Source of the DNA: Perlabentimonas sp964554585
GTDB taxonomy: Bacteria > Bacteroidota > Bacteroidia > Bacteroidales > Tenuifilaceae
Length of the DNA: 64,000 nt
NCBI GenBank assembly: GCA_964554585.1
Contig: CAZKPD010000001.1
Location: forward strand, 1 to 64,000
Reading direction: 5' to 3'
Part shown: positions 49,397 to 58,347 of the stretch, piece after piece
Layout: the number at the start of each line of letters is the position of its first letter
Numbering within the stretch: position 1 is the stretch's first letter
Made by a program: the position numbers and the translations under genes
Notes under the pieces: generated by a model
Seen by the model: the letters and a program-made list of their open reading frames with translations, nothing else
What the model was told of the DNA's origin: nothing
Database searches by the model: none

Positions 49397-52177
49397 ATGT
49401 CAAAAAAACTCCTTGTTCTTGATGCTTACGCCCTTATATATCGAGCCTATTTCGCATTTATAAGCCGACCCATAAAAACCAGTAAAGGGCAAAACACCTC
49501 AGCAATCTACGGGTTTACCAAATCACTGCTGGATGCGCTCAAAAAGCTTGAGCCAACCCATGTGGCCGTTGCTTTTGATGTTTCGGGTAAAACTTTTCGT
49601 AGCGAAATGTTTCCGGAGTATAAGGCCAATCGGCAAGAGACTCCGGAGGATATTAGAACCGCTGTGCCAATCATTAAGGAGATTATCAGAGCCATGAATA
49701 TCCCCATTCTGGAGAAACAGGGGTTCGAAGCCGATGATATTGTGGGTACTCTGGCTAAACAGGCAGAACCCTTGGGGTTTGAAGTGCTGATGATGACACC
49801 GGACAAGGACTACGGACAGCTGCTTACCCCCAATGTGGTAATGGTAAAACCCTCACGAAGTGGTGCCGATATGGAAACCGTTACTGCAGAGGATTTATGT
49901 ACTAAGTATGGAATCAAGAACCCTTCACAATTCAAAGATATACTGGCTCTTTGGGGCGATGTCTCCGACAATATTCCCGGTGTTCCCGGGATTGGCGAGA
50001 AAACTGCAGCCAAACTGATAGGTGAGTACGAATCCATTGAGGGAATTTTTGAGCAAATTGATCAGCTGCCCAAAGGGCAACAACAAAAATTGCTAGAGAA
50101 TCGCGAACAGCTTGATTTGGCTCGTATACTGGTGGAGATTAAAACCGATGTCCCTGTGGATATTGATTTTGCGAAGCTAAAACTTGCAGAACCACAAGCC
50201 GAAGAGCTCAAAAGGCTGTTCGATGAGTTGGAGTTTCGATCCTTAAGCATGGAACTTTTCGGAACCGTTGCTCAACCACCCAAGGTGGCTAAGGCCATTC
50301 AAACCTCACTGTTTGAGCAGGTGGGTTTTGATGACCTAGCATCACAAGAGGCTTCGGCTTTTAAAACCATTCATGATGTTGACCATTCATACGCATTAGT
50401 CGAAGATGATAGTGGGATAGATGCGCTTGTAAAAAGGCTGATGGTAGTGAGTGAATTTGCTTTTGATACGGAAACAACGGGGTTGGAGCATCACACCGCT
50501 AAGCTGGTGGGCATGTCGTTTGCCATTCAGCCTTTTGAGGCTTGGTATGTTCCTGTTCCTGCAGATGATGCATCTGCAAACAGGCTGCTGGATAAGTTCA
50601 AACCGCTATTTGAGCACAAGGGGATTGCCAAGGTGGGACAGAATATCAAGTTTGATATGCTTATGCTCATGAATTATGGCATTGAGCTTTTGGGTACCCT
50701 CAATGATACCATGCTGGCACATTATCTTCTGGAGCCCGATATGCGGCACAATCTCAATATCCTTTCGGAGAATCTGTTGGGCTATAAGCCCATCGATATA
50801 GAGGAACTAATTGGAAAAAAAGGAGCTAAGCAGATTAGTTTAAGGGGCATGGATCCGGAAAAGGTAGCCATTTATGCCTGTGAGGATGCCGATTTAGCGC
50901 TTCGGCTAAAAAATATTCTGTGGGAACGACTTGAGAAAGAGGGCCTTCTTGAACTATATTATACACTTGAGGAACCGCTAATAGGGGTATTGGCCCGCAT
51001 GGAGTATGCAGGGGTTAGCATCAACACTCAGGCCCTAAAAGATTATGCGGTACAGCTAAATAAGGAGTTGGTGCAGCTGGATGAGGAGATTAAAGAGATG
51101 GCCGGAATGCCCGATCTTAATGTTTCGTCGCCCAAGCAGCTGGGCGAAGCGCTCTTTGAGCGCATGAAAATAGCACCCGACGCCAAACGTACTCGTACTA
51201 AACAGTACTCTACCAGTGAAGAGGAGCTGATGAAGTATGCGGATAGGCATCCCATCATTTCAAAAATTCTCGATTTCCGATCGGTTAAAAAGCTGCTCTC
51301 TACGTATATTGAGGTGTTACCCACGCTTATCAATCAGAAAACGGGAAAGATACACACCTCGTTTAACCAGGCGGTGGCAGCCACCGGCAGGCTTAGCTCC
51401 AACAATCCAAACCTACAGAATATTCCTATTCGCGAAGAGCGGGGAAGGGAGATCCGCAGGGCATTTATCCCTTCGGGTGAGGATTTTGTTCTGCTTTCAG
51501 CCGACTACTCGCAGATTGAGCTACGCCTTATGGCGCATTTAAGCCAAGACCCAAGCATGCTCGAAGCCTTTGTTCATGGAGAGGATATCCATGCGGCAAC
51601 GGCAGCTAAAATAAATAAGATTCCACTTAGCGAAGTTACCCGACAGCAGCGCGATAGCGCTAAAACAGCAAACTTCGGGATGATTTACGGAATTTCGGCC
51701 TTCGGCCTTTCACAACGATTGGGAATTAGCCGTACTGATGCAAAAGATTTGATAGATAGCTATTTTGATACATACAAAGAGGTAAAAGCCTTTATGGATT
51801 CGGGTGTGGAGCATGCGCGAGAAAAAGGATATGTGGAAACCCTATATGGGCGAAAACGATACCTGCCCGATATCAACTCTAACAATCAAACCGTACGCGG
51901 ATTTGCCGAGCGCAACGCAATCAATGCGCCCATTCAGGGATCGGCTGCCGATCTGATGAAAGCTGCCATGATAACCATTGATAAAAGGATGCGAGGGGAG
52001 GGATTACAAAGCAGAATGATTATTCAGGTGCATGACGAGCTGATTTTTGATGTGTATAAACCTGAACTGGAAGCTGTAAAACAGCTGGTGAAGGATAGCA
52101 TGGAGAATGTGCTAAAACTTTCTGTTCCGTTGGTAGTGGATATGGGTGTAGGGCAAAACTGGTTGGATGCGCACTAA
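49397..52177 (+). CDS. polA: DNA polymerase I
   Basis: 926 residues from ATG 49397 (MSKKLLVLDAYALIYRAYF), all three domains intact. 5' nuclease with metal sites EADDIVG and SDNIPGVPGIGEKTA; 3'-5' exonuclease with FDTETTGLEHH (residues about 355-365), proofreading DxE present; polymerase motifs A LSADYSQIELRLMAHL near 702, B RDSAKTANFGMIYG near 755, C QVHDELIFD near 880. Standard replication/repair polymerase; TATTTTTG at 49329 can serve as promoter. Confidence 0.97.
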   Translation: MSKKLLVLDAYALIYRAYFAFISRPIKTSKGQNTSAIYGFTKSLLDALKKLEPTHVAVAFDVSGKTFRSEMFPEYKANRQETPEDIRTAVPIIKEIIRAMNIPILEKQGFEADDIVGTLAKQAEPLGFEVLMMTPDKDYGQLLTPNVVMVKPSRSGADMETVTAEDLCTKYGIKNPSQFKDILALWGDVSDNIPGVPGIGEKTAAKLIGEYESIEGIFEQIDQLPKGQQQKLLENREQLDLARILVEIKTDVPVDIDFAKLKLAEPQAEELKRLFDELEFRSLSMELFGTVAQPPKVAKAIQTSLFEQVGFDDLASQEASAFKTIHDVDHSYALVEDDSGIDALVKRLMVVSEFAFDTETTGLEHHTAKLVGMSFAIQPFEAWYVPVPADDASANRLLDKFKPLFEHKGIAKVGQNIKFDMLMLMNYGIELLGTLNDTMLAHYLLEPDMRHNLNILSENLLGYKPIDIEELIGKKGAKQISLRGMDPEKVAIYACEDADLALRLKNILWERLEKEGLLELYYTLEEPLIGVLARMEYAGVSINTQALKDYAVQLNKELVQLDEEIKEMAGMPDLNVSSPKQLGEALFERMKIAPDAKRTRTKQYSTSEEELMKYADRHPIISKILDFRSVKKLLSTYIEVLPTLINQKTGKIHTSFNQAVAATGRLSSNNPNLQNIPIREERGREIRRAFIPSGEDFVLLSADYSQIELRLMAHLSQDPSMLEAFVHGEDIHAATAAKINKIPLSEVTRQQRDSAKTANFGMIYGISAFGLSQRLGISRTDAKDLIDSYFDTYKEVKAFMDSGVEHAREKGYVETLYGRKRYLPDINSNNQTVRGFAERNAINAPIQGSAADLMKAAMITIDKRMRGEGLQSRMIIQVHDELIFDVYKPELEAVKQLVKDSMENVLKLSVPLVVDMGVGQNWLDAH

Positions 52178-52195
52178 CAATCGAACCAACAACAT

Positions 52196-52648
52196 CTATA
52201 GGTAAAAATACATTACCAGCCCATGAACACCCGGTTGGTAGTAATCTTCTCGTTTCCCTTTTACCACAAATCCTGCTTTGGTATAGAGCGCAATGGCCTT
52301 GTCGTTATCCTCTCTAACCTCTAGGTTTATTAGGTCCATGTGTTGCTCCCGGGCCCTTGTTTTAGTGTAGTTTAAAAGGTGCTGAGCAACCCCCATTCCT
52401 CTGTGCCAAGGGCTTGTGGCAATGGAGTAAATACGTATGCGCTTGCTTCCCTTTCGGGTGAGCAGAATCAGGTATCCGGCCACCTGTTGATCAATCATTG
52501 CCAGTACAAAGTGTACGTTGGGAGAGCTGATTAAATATCTAAAACGCCGCGAGTTAAATGCATCCGGCCCAAAAGAGAGGTTCTCTATGGATAGAAGAGC
52601 AGGTAAGTCGGTTAGGCTGACAGGTTGAATAGCAATATGCGGTTGCAT
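52196..52648 (-). CDS. GNAT N-acetyltransferase paired with RimK-like ligase
   Basis: 150 residues. RimI-like: IENLSFGPDAFNSRRFRYL, VLAMIDQQVAGYLILL, acetyl-CoA loop SPWHRGMGVAQHLLN near 92-106, LEVREDNDKAIALYTKAGF. In other genomes the partner of RLAN-RimK proteins is a GNAT-peptidase C39 fusion; here only the GNAT part exists. Two bases separate it from the ligase gene, so they are one operon and probably modify the same substrate. Confidence 0.85.
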   Translation of the reverse strand: MQPHIAIQPVSLTDLPALLSIENLSFGPDAFNSRRFRYLISSPNVHFVLAMIDQQVAGYLILLTRKGSKRIRIYSIATSPWHRGMGVAQHLLNYTKTRAREQHMDLINLEVREDNDKAIALYTKAGFVVKGKREDYYQPGVHGLVMYFYL

Positions 52649-52650
52649 GA

Positions 52651-54114
52651 CTAGTGGTGTTTATCCTCCAAGTGGCGAACAAAATAGTTGATAATTCGAT
52701 AGTATAGCTCATCGCCTAAGATTTCATCCTCAACCCCGTGGTCAATGCTGGGATTATCGTTTATCTCAATTACCACCGCTCGATCGTCTACCAATTTCAG
52801 GTCGACACCGTACAGCCCTTTTCCGATAAACGAGGTAGCCTTAAGCGCATTCTTAAGAATGGCTTTTGGTACCTTATATATGGGCACAGCCTCGGCCATT
52901 CCGCAGCTGGTTTTCCCGGCTTGCTTATGGTTGTAAATCTGCCAATGGCCTTTGGCCATGAAATACTTGCAAGCAAAGAGCGGTTCACCATCAAGCACCC
53001 CAATACGCCAGTCGAATTCGGTAGGCAGGTACTCCTGTGCCAGCATAATGGCCGAATGTTCAAAAAAAGCAGAAAGTACAGAATGATATTCCTCCTCGGT
53101 GCTAACCTTTTTTACCCCTTGAGAGAAAGAGCCATCAGGAATTTTTAGGATAAAAGGTATTCCCAACTGCTCCACAACCTTGGAGTAAGTGCTTAGGTTC
53201 GATTTGAATAGCAGTGTAGACTTTGGTGAGGGAATACCCTCTTTGGTAAGCAACTCATTTAAAAACACCTTGTTGGTACAACGAATAATGGATAGGGGAT
53301 CGTCAATAACCACCATATCTGCCTGTTTGGCCTTTTGGGCCACTTGGTAGGTAATGTGGTTTAGCGCAGTAGTTTGCCGAATAAACAGCGCATCAAACTC
53401 CATGAGCCTTAGCAGATCTTGCTCTGTGATAAGTTCTGCATTGATATTCATTTTTTTGGCTATGTCTATAAACTTAGAGAGTGCCCTCTTATTACTAGGA
53501 GGGAACGCCTCGCCGGGATCATAGAATATGGCCAAATCGTATCGGGGGCTCTTTTTGGAGCGGGGCTGGCGCCAAATCTTCTTGTTAAAGCTGTCCAAAG
53601 CATTAGCAAACAGAGTTTGCTGCTCCTCGTCCAGTTCCGTTAGCTTAACCGGAGCCACATTCTCTATCTGGTTTTTCGATTTGGTATTAAGGGTTACCTT
53701 TAGGATGGGGTATTGGTAGTGGTCGAAAACATAGCGTGCAATTTTCTCTAGGCCCGGCTCGGCACAGGTGCCAAAGTAAACGTAGAGGTGCCAAGTATCC
53801 GCCGAGATACCGTTTTTCTCTATCCAACTGTGGCAAAGCTTATGCAGTGCACTATCCATTCTAATGCCTGCACCCGATTCGAGCTTATTGAGCACTTCGG
53901 CACTGGGAATAACCCTTTGTCCCCGTACAGCAGCCAGTAATGAGCAGTAGTACCCCTCGGAGTTGTAGCTAATATCGCTGCAAAGGTTAATTACCAGCTT
54001 TGGCTCCAAAAGCACCTTTTGCTGAAGGTATTCTGTAGCAGTAATCACGCTATCGGTCTGGTAGTATGGTTTCCAGGTTGATAGATCGTCTAGAAGGATG
54101 AGTACGTTTTGCAT
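52651..54114 (-). CDS. RimK-family ATP-grasp ligase with RLAN domain
   Basis: 487 residues from ATG 54114 (MQNVLILLDDLSTWKPYYQT). The N-terminal RLAN domain reads LCSDISYNSEGYYCSLLAAVRGQRVIPSAE near 52-80 (NLC...GYY.SLLAE.RG pattern). C-terminal ATP-grasp: IDDPLSIIRCTNKVFLNELLTKEGIPSP, PFILKIPDGSFSQGVKKV and the metal site VEINDNPSIDHGVED near 460. Such ligases attach amino acids to a protein or small molecule; the substrate of the RLAN group is not known to me. Confidence 0.85.
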   Translation of the reverse strand: MQNVLILLDDLSTWKPYYQTDSVITATEYLQQKVLLEPKLVINLCSDISYNSEGYYCSLLAAVRGQRVIPSAEVLNKLESGAGIRMDSALHKLCHSWIEKNGISADTWHLYVYFGTCAEPGLEKIARYVFDHYQYPILKVTLNTKSKNQIENVAPVKLTELDEEQQTLFANALDSFNKKIWRQPRSKKSPRYDLAIFYDPGEAFPPSNKRALSKFIDIAKKMNINAELITEQDLLRLMEFDALFIRQTTALNHITYQVAQKAKQADMVVIDDPLSIIRCTNKVFLNELLTKEGIPSPKSTLLFKSNLSTYSKVVEQLGIPFILKIPDGSFSQGVKKVSTEEEYHSVLSAFFEHSAIMLAQEYLPTEFDWRIGVLDGEPLFACKYFMAKGHWQIYNHKQAGKTSCGMAEAVPIYKVPKAILKNALKATSFIGKGLYGVDLKLVDDRAVVIEINDNPSIDHGVEDEILGDELYYRIINYFVRHLEDKHH

Positions 54115-54249
54115 GGTGGGGTGCAGAGATTTAGCCTGCATTAGAAAAAATTAATGTTATACTATTGTCAGGTTATCAGTCATTTAGGGTTTTTAAAAAA
54201 CCTATGATTGTATATGCAAAGGTTTAAACAAAAAACGTAAGTTGTACCA

Positions 54250-54417
54250 ATGTTGATATCTATTTTTGATCGTTTATTTCCTTTTATCAATTTCATTGAT
54301 AAAACCGGAGAGGGCATCTTTCATAGTTTTGAACCTGGCCGTTTTGTACTGTCAAACGCTGTTCAAATGGTATATTATTTGTGGAATAAGGGTTACGGAT
54401 TCTTCACCCTAAAATAG
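54250..54417 (+). CDS. Possible 55-residue protein before the lipoprotein gene
   Basis: ATG 54250 to TAG 54417, 7 bases ahead of the lipoprotein start. Sequence MLISIFDRLFPFINFIDKTGEGIFHSF... ends WNKGYGFFTLK. It is aromatic-rich and includes an inverted repeat in its DNA (ttttatcaat / attgataaaa, 54282-54304), which could instead be a regulatory hairpin. No family known. Confidence 0.4.
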   Translation: MLISIFDRLFPFINFIDKTGEGIFHSFEPGRFVLSNAVQMVYYLWNKGYGFFTLK

Positions 54418-54424
54418 ACTCGCA

Positions 54425-55129
54425 ATGATATCCCTATTGAAAAGATTTAAGGCTTACACCTTTGGGTTTGGTTTTATCCTTTGTGTTACTCTTTTTAGCA
54501 GCTGTGTAAGCTATCAATATGTTACACTTAGCAGCAGTTTAGAGCAGGGAGAAAGTAAGGACTTTTATGTTGAGAATGATAGCGTGTTGGTTTGGTTTAG
54601 CTTTGACGGGATGTATGGTCCGGTAATTATTGAGATTAACAACAAACTGTCTAAACCTGTCTATGTTAACTGGGCTAAGTCGTCGCTAATTGTCAATGGG
54701 CAGAGCCACAGATTCTCTCCCCTAAGTATTATTGATTTTATACCGCCCCAATCCTATATTACCCAAGCACCGACCTATTTAGCTTACGATCCCTTTATAC
54801 TACCCGATAAGAGTTTGAGTACCAAAGTGAAAATCTCCTCATCGAATGGAGTTAAGAATGGGAGAGAATACAGGTTTCAGCCCGATAGAAGTCCCGTGTC
54901 GTTTCGCTGCTTTCTTACCCTCTCCACTGACGAATCGTTTGTTAACGAATTCTATTTCGACACCAGCTTTTGGGCAACTGATATTACCACATCCAATGCG
55001 CCTCCTACTGCATTCCAACGGCGTGGCGATCAGTTTTACTTGGCTGAGCTGTCAAAAACGGGTTATTTCTTATCGGGTGTAAGCACAATAACGCTATTGA
55101 TAATGACACTTGCCGTTGCGGCGTTCTAG
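54425..55129 (+). CDS. Lipoprotein of unknown function
   Basis: 234 residues. A signal with FILCVTLFSSC gives a lipobox (LFSSC, Cys 27), so the mature protein is lipid-anchored. The middle is beta-rich (VWFSFDGMYGPVIIEINNKLSKPVYVNW) like a copper-chaperone-type immunoglobulin fold, and the end is a hydrophobic helix (FLSGVSTITLLIMTLAVAAF), a second membrane anchor. No family recognised. Confidence 0.7.
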   Translation: MISLLKRFKAYTFGFGFILCVTLFSSCVSYQYVTLSSSLEQGESKDFYVENDSVLVWFSFDGMYGPVIIEINNKLSKPVYVNWAKSSLIVNGQSHRFSPLSIIDFIPPQSYITQAPTYLAYDPFILPDKSLSTKVKISSSNGVKNGREYRFQPDRSPVSFRCFLTLSTDESFVNEFYFDTSFWATDITTSNAPPTAFQRRGDQFYLAELSKTGYFLSGVSTITLLIMTLAVAAF

Positions 55130-55161
55130 TTTTGAGTACAAAATCGGTGTAGTGTTTTTTG

Positions 55162-55938
55162 TTAAAGCTCCACCATTTCCCTTTGCCTTTTGGTAAAGCG
55201 GGCAATTTTGGTAACGCCTAAGGCTTTAAGTGCCCCAATGGCTTCGTGGAAGTATTGCGAGATATTTTGTTCCACATGGGCATCAGAGCCAAGGGTAATG
55301 GGAACCTTATGATGAGCTAATCGCTCCATAAATTGGGGTGCCGGATAAAACTCGTTGCACGGTTTGGTTCGTCCGCTGGTATTAATTTCCACAGCCACAT
55401 CGGACCCCTTAAAGATTTGTGCGGTTTCGTCGTACAGCTCATCCAACGGGAATGAGGGGTAGTAGGCAAACTTTTTGGCCAAATCGCAGTGGCCAATAAT
55501 ATCGAAAAGACCCGAGGTAGCCGATTGCTGAACCAGCTTAAAATAATCTTTGTAGAATTGATCCACATCAATGGCATCGAACTGTTTGGCATTGGTGTCA
55601 AAATTCCATCCATTTACAAAATGTACCGAACCAATCACATAATCGAGTGGTAGCCTATTGATCAGGTTCTCAATCTCCTGTTCTTTACCTGGGAGATAAT
55701 CCATTTCAATTCCAAATTTAATGTTTACCCCTTTGGTGTTTGCGGCTTGAGTGGACTGAACCATTTCAATCATCTCATCTATTCTATTTAGGGGGAGCGC
55801 CCAAGGTACCGGAATTAGGCAGATATGATCGCTAAAACCAATCTCGTCGACACCCAAAAAGGCTGCCGATAGCAGCATTTCCTCATGGCTATGCCGACCG
55901 TCGGATAGGTACGTGTGCATGTGGTAGTCGAGAAGCAT
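55162..55938 (-). CDS. Histidinol-phosphatase (PHP family)
   Basis: 258 residues. PHP metal motifs: DYHMHTYLSDGRHSHEEML (H6, H8 type), DHICLIPVP near 37, GSVHFVNGW near 91, GHCDLAKKF near 148, and GSDAHVEQNI near 220. This matches HisK/YcdX-like PHP phosphatases; in this group the likely reaction is histidinol phosphate to histidinol. No other his genes are nearby. Convergent with the lipoprotein gene. Confidence 0.85.
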   Translation of the reverse strand: MLLDYHMHTYLSDGRHSHEEMLLSAAFLGVDEIGFSDHICLIPVPWALPLNRIDEMIEMVQSTQAANTKGVNIKFGIEMDYLPGKEQEIENLINRLPLDYVIGSVHFVNGWNFDTNAKQFDAIDVDQFYKDYFKLVQQSATSGLFDIIGHCDLAKKFAYYPSFPLDELYDETAQIFKGSDVAVEINTSGRTKPCNEFYPAPQFMERLAHHKVPITLGSDAHVEQNISQYFHEAIGALKALGVTKIARFTKRQREMVEL

Positions 55939-56006
55939 AATTCGTTGGGGATTAGTTAAACAACAGAATTCCCATTGCTCCTTAAAGATAACAAAAAAAT
56001 GAATTG

Positions 56007-57359
56007 CTAACCGGATATGCCGGGGATAGTGATGCCCTCAAAAGTTCTGTACATTTTTAGGGCATAGTCATCGGTCATGCCCGACACAAAATCGACAGAG
56101 GACATGAGACGCTGGTAGGTAGAGGCGTTAGGAAGGATATATTGATTGGGGATAAGCCTTAACACTTTTTGTGCATAATCATTGCTGCTATCGGTAAGTG
56201 CCAGGCAGATATTATCGAGCAGTGAACCGATAATCTTGTATCCGGCCAGCTCTATTTCTACCACCGTTCGGTGGTTATATATCTTTTCAACGGAGATGGC
56301 TCTAATAGTTTCAATGGCCGATTTTAGCTGAGGTGGAAATAGGCTGAAAAGGGATTGGTCTAGTTTCCCTTGCATAATGGCCTCGTAGTTTTCTTGAAAC
56401 TGGGATGAGCATTCATTGGTGAACTTGCCAATAGCCACTGCTCGTAAAAAGGAGACCTTTTCATTCTCATCGGATACTTCATTAAGGGTTTGTCTAATTC
56501 GGGTAAGCCAAGGGCCATCTTCCTCCGAAGCAAAAAGTTCGAGAAGCAGGGATTCCACTTGTCGGTACGACAGGATGTTGAGCTTATGTGCGTCCTCGAT
56601 ATCCATAATTTGGTAGCAGATATCGTCGGCAGCCTCCACCAAAAACACCAAGGGGTGGCGAGCAAATGTGAGGGGAGAATCATTGGTTTTGAACAGGCCC
56701 AATGCCTTGGCAATCTGGCTATACCACTCCTTTTCGGACTGAAAAAAGCCCATCTTCTTTTTACCTGTTTTGCCCGACTCCCAGGGGTACTTTACAATTG
56801 AGGCCAAAGCCGGATAGCTGAGCCGAAAGCCGCCCTCTCGTTTGCCCTCCATCTTTTGGCTTAGTAGCCTAAGCGCATTGGCATTCCCTTCGAAGGTTAT
56901 AAGATCGTCCCACTCTTTTTGCGAAAGGTTGCTTTTGTATCTTTCGGAGTTGCGGATAAAATAATCTCTGATAGCCTCTTCGCCGCTATGGCCAAAGGGC
57001 GGATTGCCCAAATCGTGTGCTAAGCAAGCGGTGGAGACTATAGTTGGTATTTGTTCCACAAGCGAAGCGTGGGCATTACTGCTTTGCTTGTTTATAAAGC
57101 CAATCACATTATTTCCCAAGCTGCGCCCTACGCTGGCAACCTCTAAGCTGTGGGTAAGCCGATTGTGCACAAAAATGCTACCCGGCAGGGGGAATACCTG
57201 TGTTTTGTTCTGTAACCTGCGGAAGGCTGAACTGAAAATTATCCTATCGTAGTCCCGCTGAAATGCGGAGCGAGAATCGATTAGCTGGTTGCTATCCTCA
57301 GCTTCACCGAAACGCTTGGGAGACAATAACCTCCCCCAATCCATTATGGTATTGGGCAT
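56007..57359 (-). CDS. dgt: dGTP triphosphohydrolase
   Basis: 450 residues. HD motifs of the dGTPase family: FSSAFRRLQNKTQVFPLPG near 41-60, HNRLTHSLEVASVGRSLG (H..H), CLAHDLGNPPFGHSGEEAI near 105-122, FEGNANALRLLSQKME, LVEAADDICYQIMDIEDAHKL (D near 240). It hydrolyses dGTP to deoxyguanosine and triphosphate, controlling nucleotide pools. Complete length for the family. Confidence 0.93.
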   Translation of the reverse strand: MPNTIMDWGRLLSPKRFGEAEDSNQLIDSRSAFQRDYDRIIFSSAFRRLQNKTQVFPLPGSIFVHNRLTHSLEVASVGRSLGNNVIGFINKQSSNAHASLVEQIPTIVSTACLAHDLGNPPFGHSGEEAIRDYFIRNSERYKSNLSQKEWDDLITFEGNANALRLLSQKMEGKREGGFRLSYPALASIVKYPWESGKTGKKKMGFFQSEKEWYSQIAKALGLFKTNDSPLTFARHPLVFLVEAADDICYQIMDIEDAHKLNILSYRQVESLLLELFASEEDGPWLTRIRQTLNEVSDENEKVSFLRAVAIGKFTNECSSQFQENYEAIMQGKLDQSLFSLFPPQLKSAIETIRAISVEKIYNHRTVVEIELAGYKIIGSLLDNICLALTDSSNDYAQKVLRLIPNQYILPNASTYQRLMSSVDFVSGMTDDYALKMYRTFEGITIPGISG

Positions 57360-57409
57360 TTGATGTGTGTGTTCGGTAAACCCTTAAGGCTTAAGAGTAA
57401 AATGACATT

Positions 57410-58255
57410 CTAGGTAAACCCTTGCAACCTGCGTACTCGTGGAGCAATGCACATTATGGGTATTTTAGAGGATGACTTTTTACCGCCATCCCTAACGTAT
57501 GACTCATACTTGTCGGCCATAATCAGGATTAGGTCAGCCTCAATAGCATTGGCAAACTTAAAGATTTCGTCACGGAAAATATTTTGCCTTTTTGCTGTTT
57601 TAATCCCGTATACAATCTTGTTCCCATCCAGCATCTTCTTGGTAAAGTAGATGTTGTTGGCCATCTCCTTCTTTTTACCTTGGTCGGAGATATAGGGCTT
57701 AATAAGGTTGATATTACACTTATAGTACTTGGAAAGATAGATAATCCAATGCAATGTTTCCTTATACTTCTTGTCATAATCTAGAGGAACCACTATTTCA
57801 ATGTAGTGGTTGTGTGCCGGAGGTGCTTCGGCTATGATAAACGGAATGTTGTAGTTCTTAATGGCAATCTTTTTTAGGAATGAGTAGCTATTAAGCTTCC
57901 TTTGCTCATGGCAGTATACTTTGTGCGCAACAATAAGGTCGATATTGGCCGAGATAATCAGGTCTTTAATCACTTTTACCGGATTACCCTCCAATACCAT
58001 GGGGATGGGGTTGAACCTTTTGTTCTCAGAAGTAATTCTGACCGCAACCTCCTCCAGCTTATTCTTTTGCTCCTCGATATATTCAGGGGAAATGCGTTTG
58101 TTGGTTAGCGATTTCCACCATGATAGCGGGATGATGTGAAGTAAAAGAATCTCATTGTTGGCAACCTCTGCAAGCTGAAGCGCATGCTTCAATGCCGTTT
58201 CACAACCTTCGGAAAAATCCCAAGGTACCATTACCACCTTTTTTCCTGTATTCAT
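57410..58255 (-). CDS. Universal stress protein, tandem-domain
   Basis: 281 residues. First UspA-like domain begins VVMVPWDFSEGCETALKHALQLA and second about residue 150 (IEIVVPLDYDKKYKETLHWI), with ANIDLIVAHKVY and EADLILIMAD matching the beta4-strand. The ATP-type GxxGxxxG motif is weak, so nucleotide binding is doubtful. Typical of stress-induced cytoplasmic proteins. Confidence 0.87.
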   Translation of the reverse strand: MNTGKKVVMVPWDFSEGCETALKHALQLAEVANNEILLLHIIPLSWWKSLTNKRISPEYIEEQKNKLEEVAVRITSENKRFNPIPMVLEGNPVKVIKDLIISANIDLIVAHKVYCHEQRKLNSYSFLKKIAIKNYNIPFIIAEAPPAHNHYIEIVVPLDYDKKYKETLHWIIYLSKYYKCNINLIKPYISDQGKKKEMANNIYFTKKMLDGNKIVYGIKTAKRQNIFRDEIFKFANAIEADLILIMADKYESYVRDGGKKSSSKIPIMCIAPRVRRLQGFT

Positions 58256-58347
58256 GCTTTGCCTAGTTTGGACGATTAAATGAAAATTCTGTTAAAAGTA
58301 ACAAATATTCTTGTAAACAAACCAAATGTTTTTACAAATGTCGGTTT

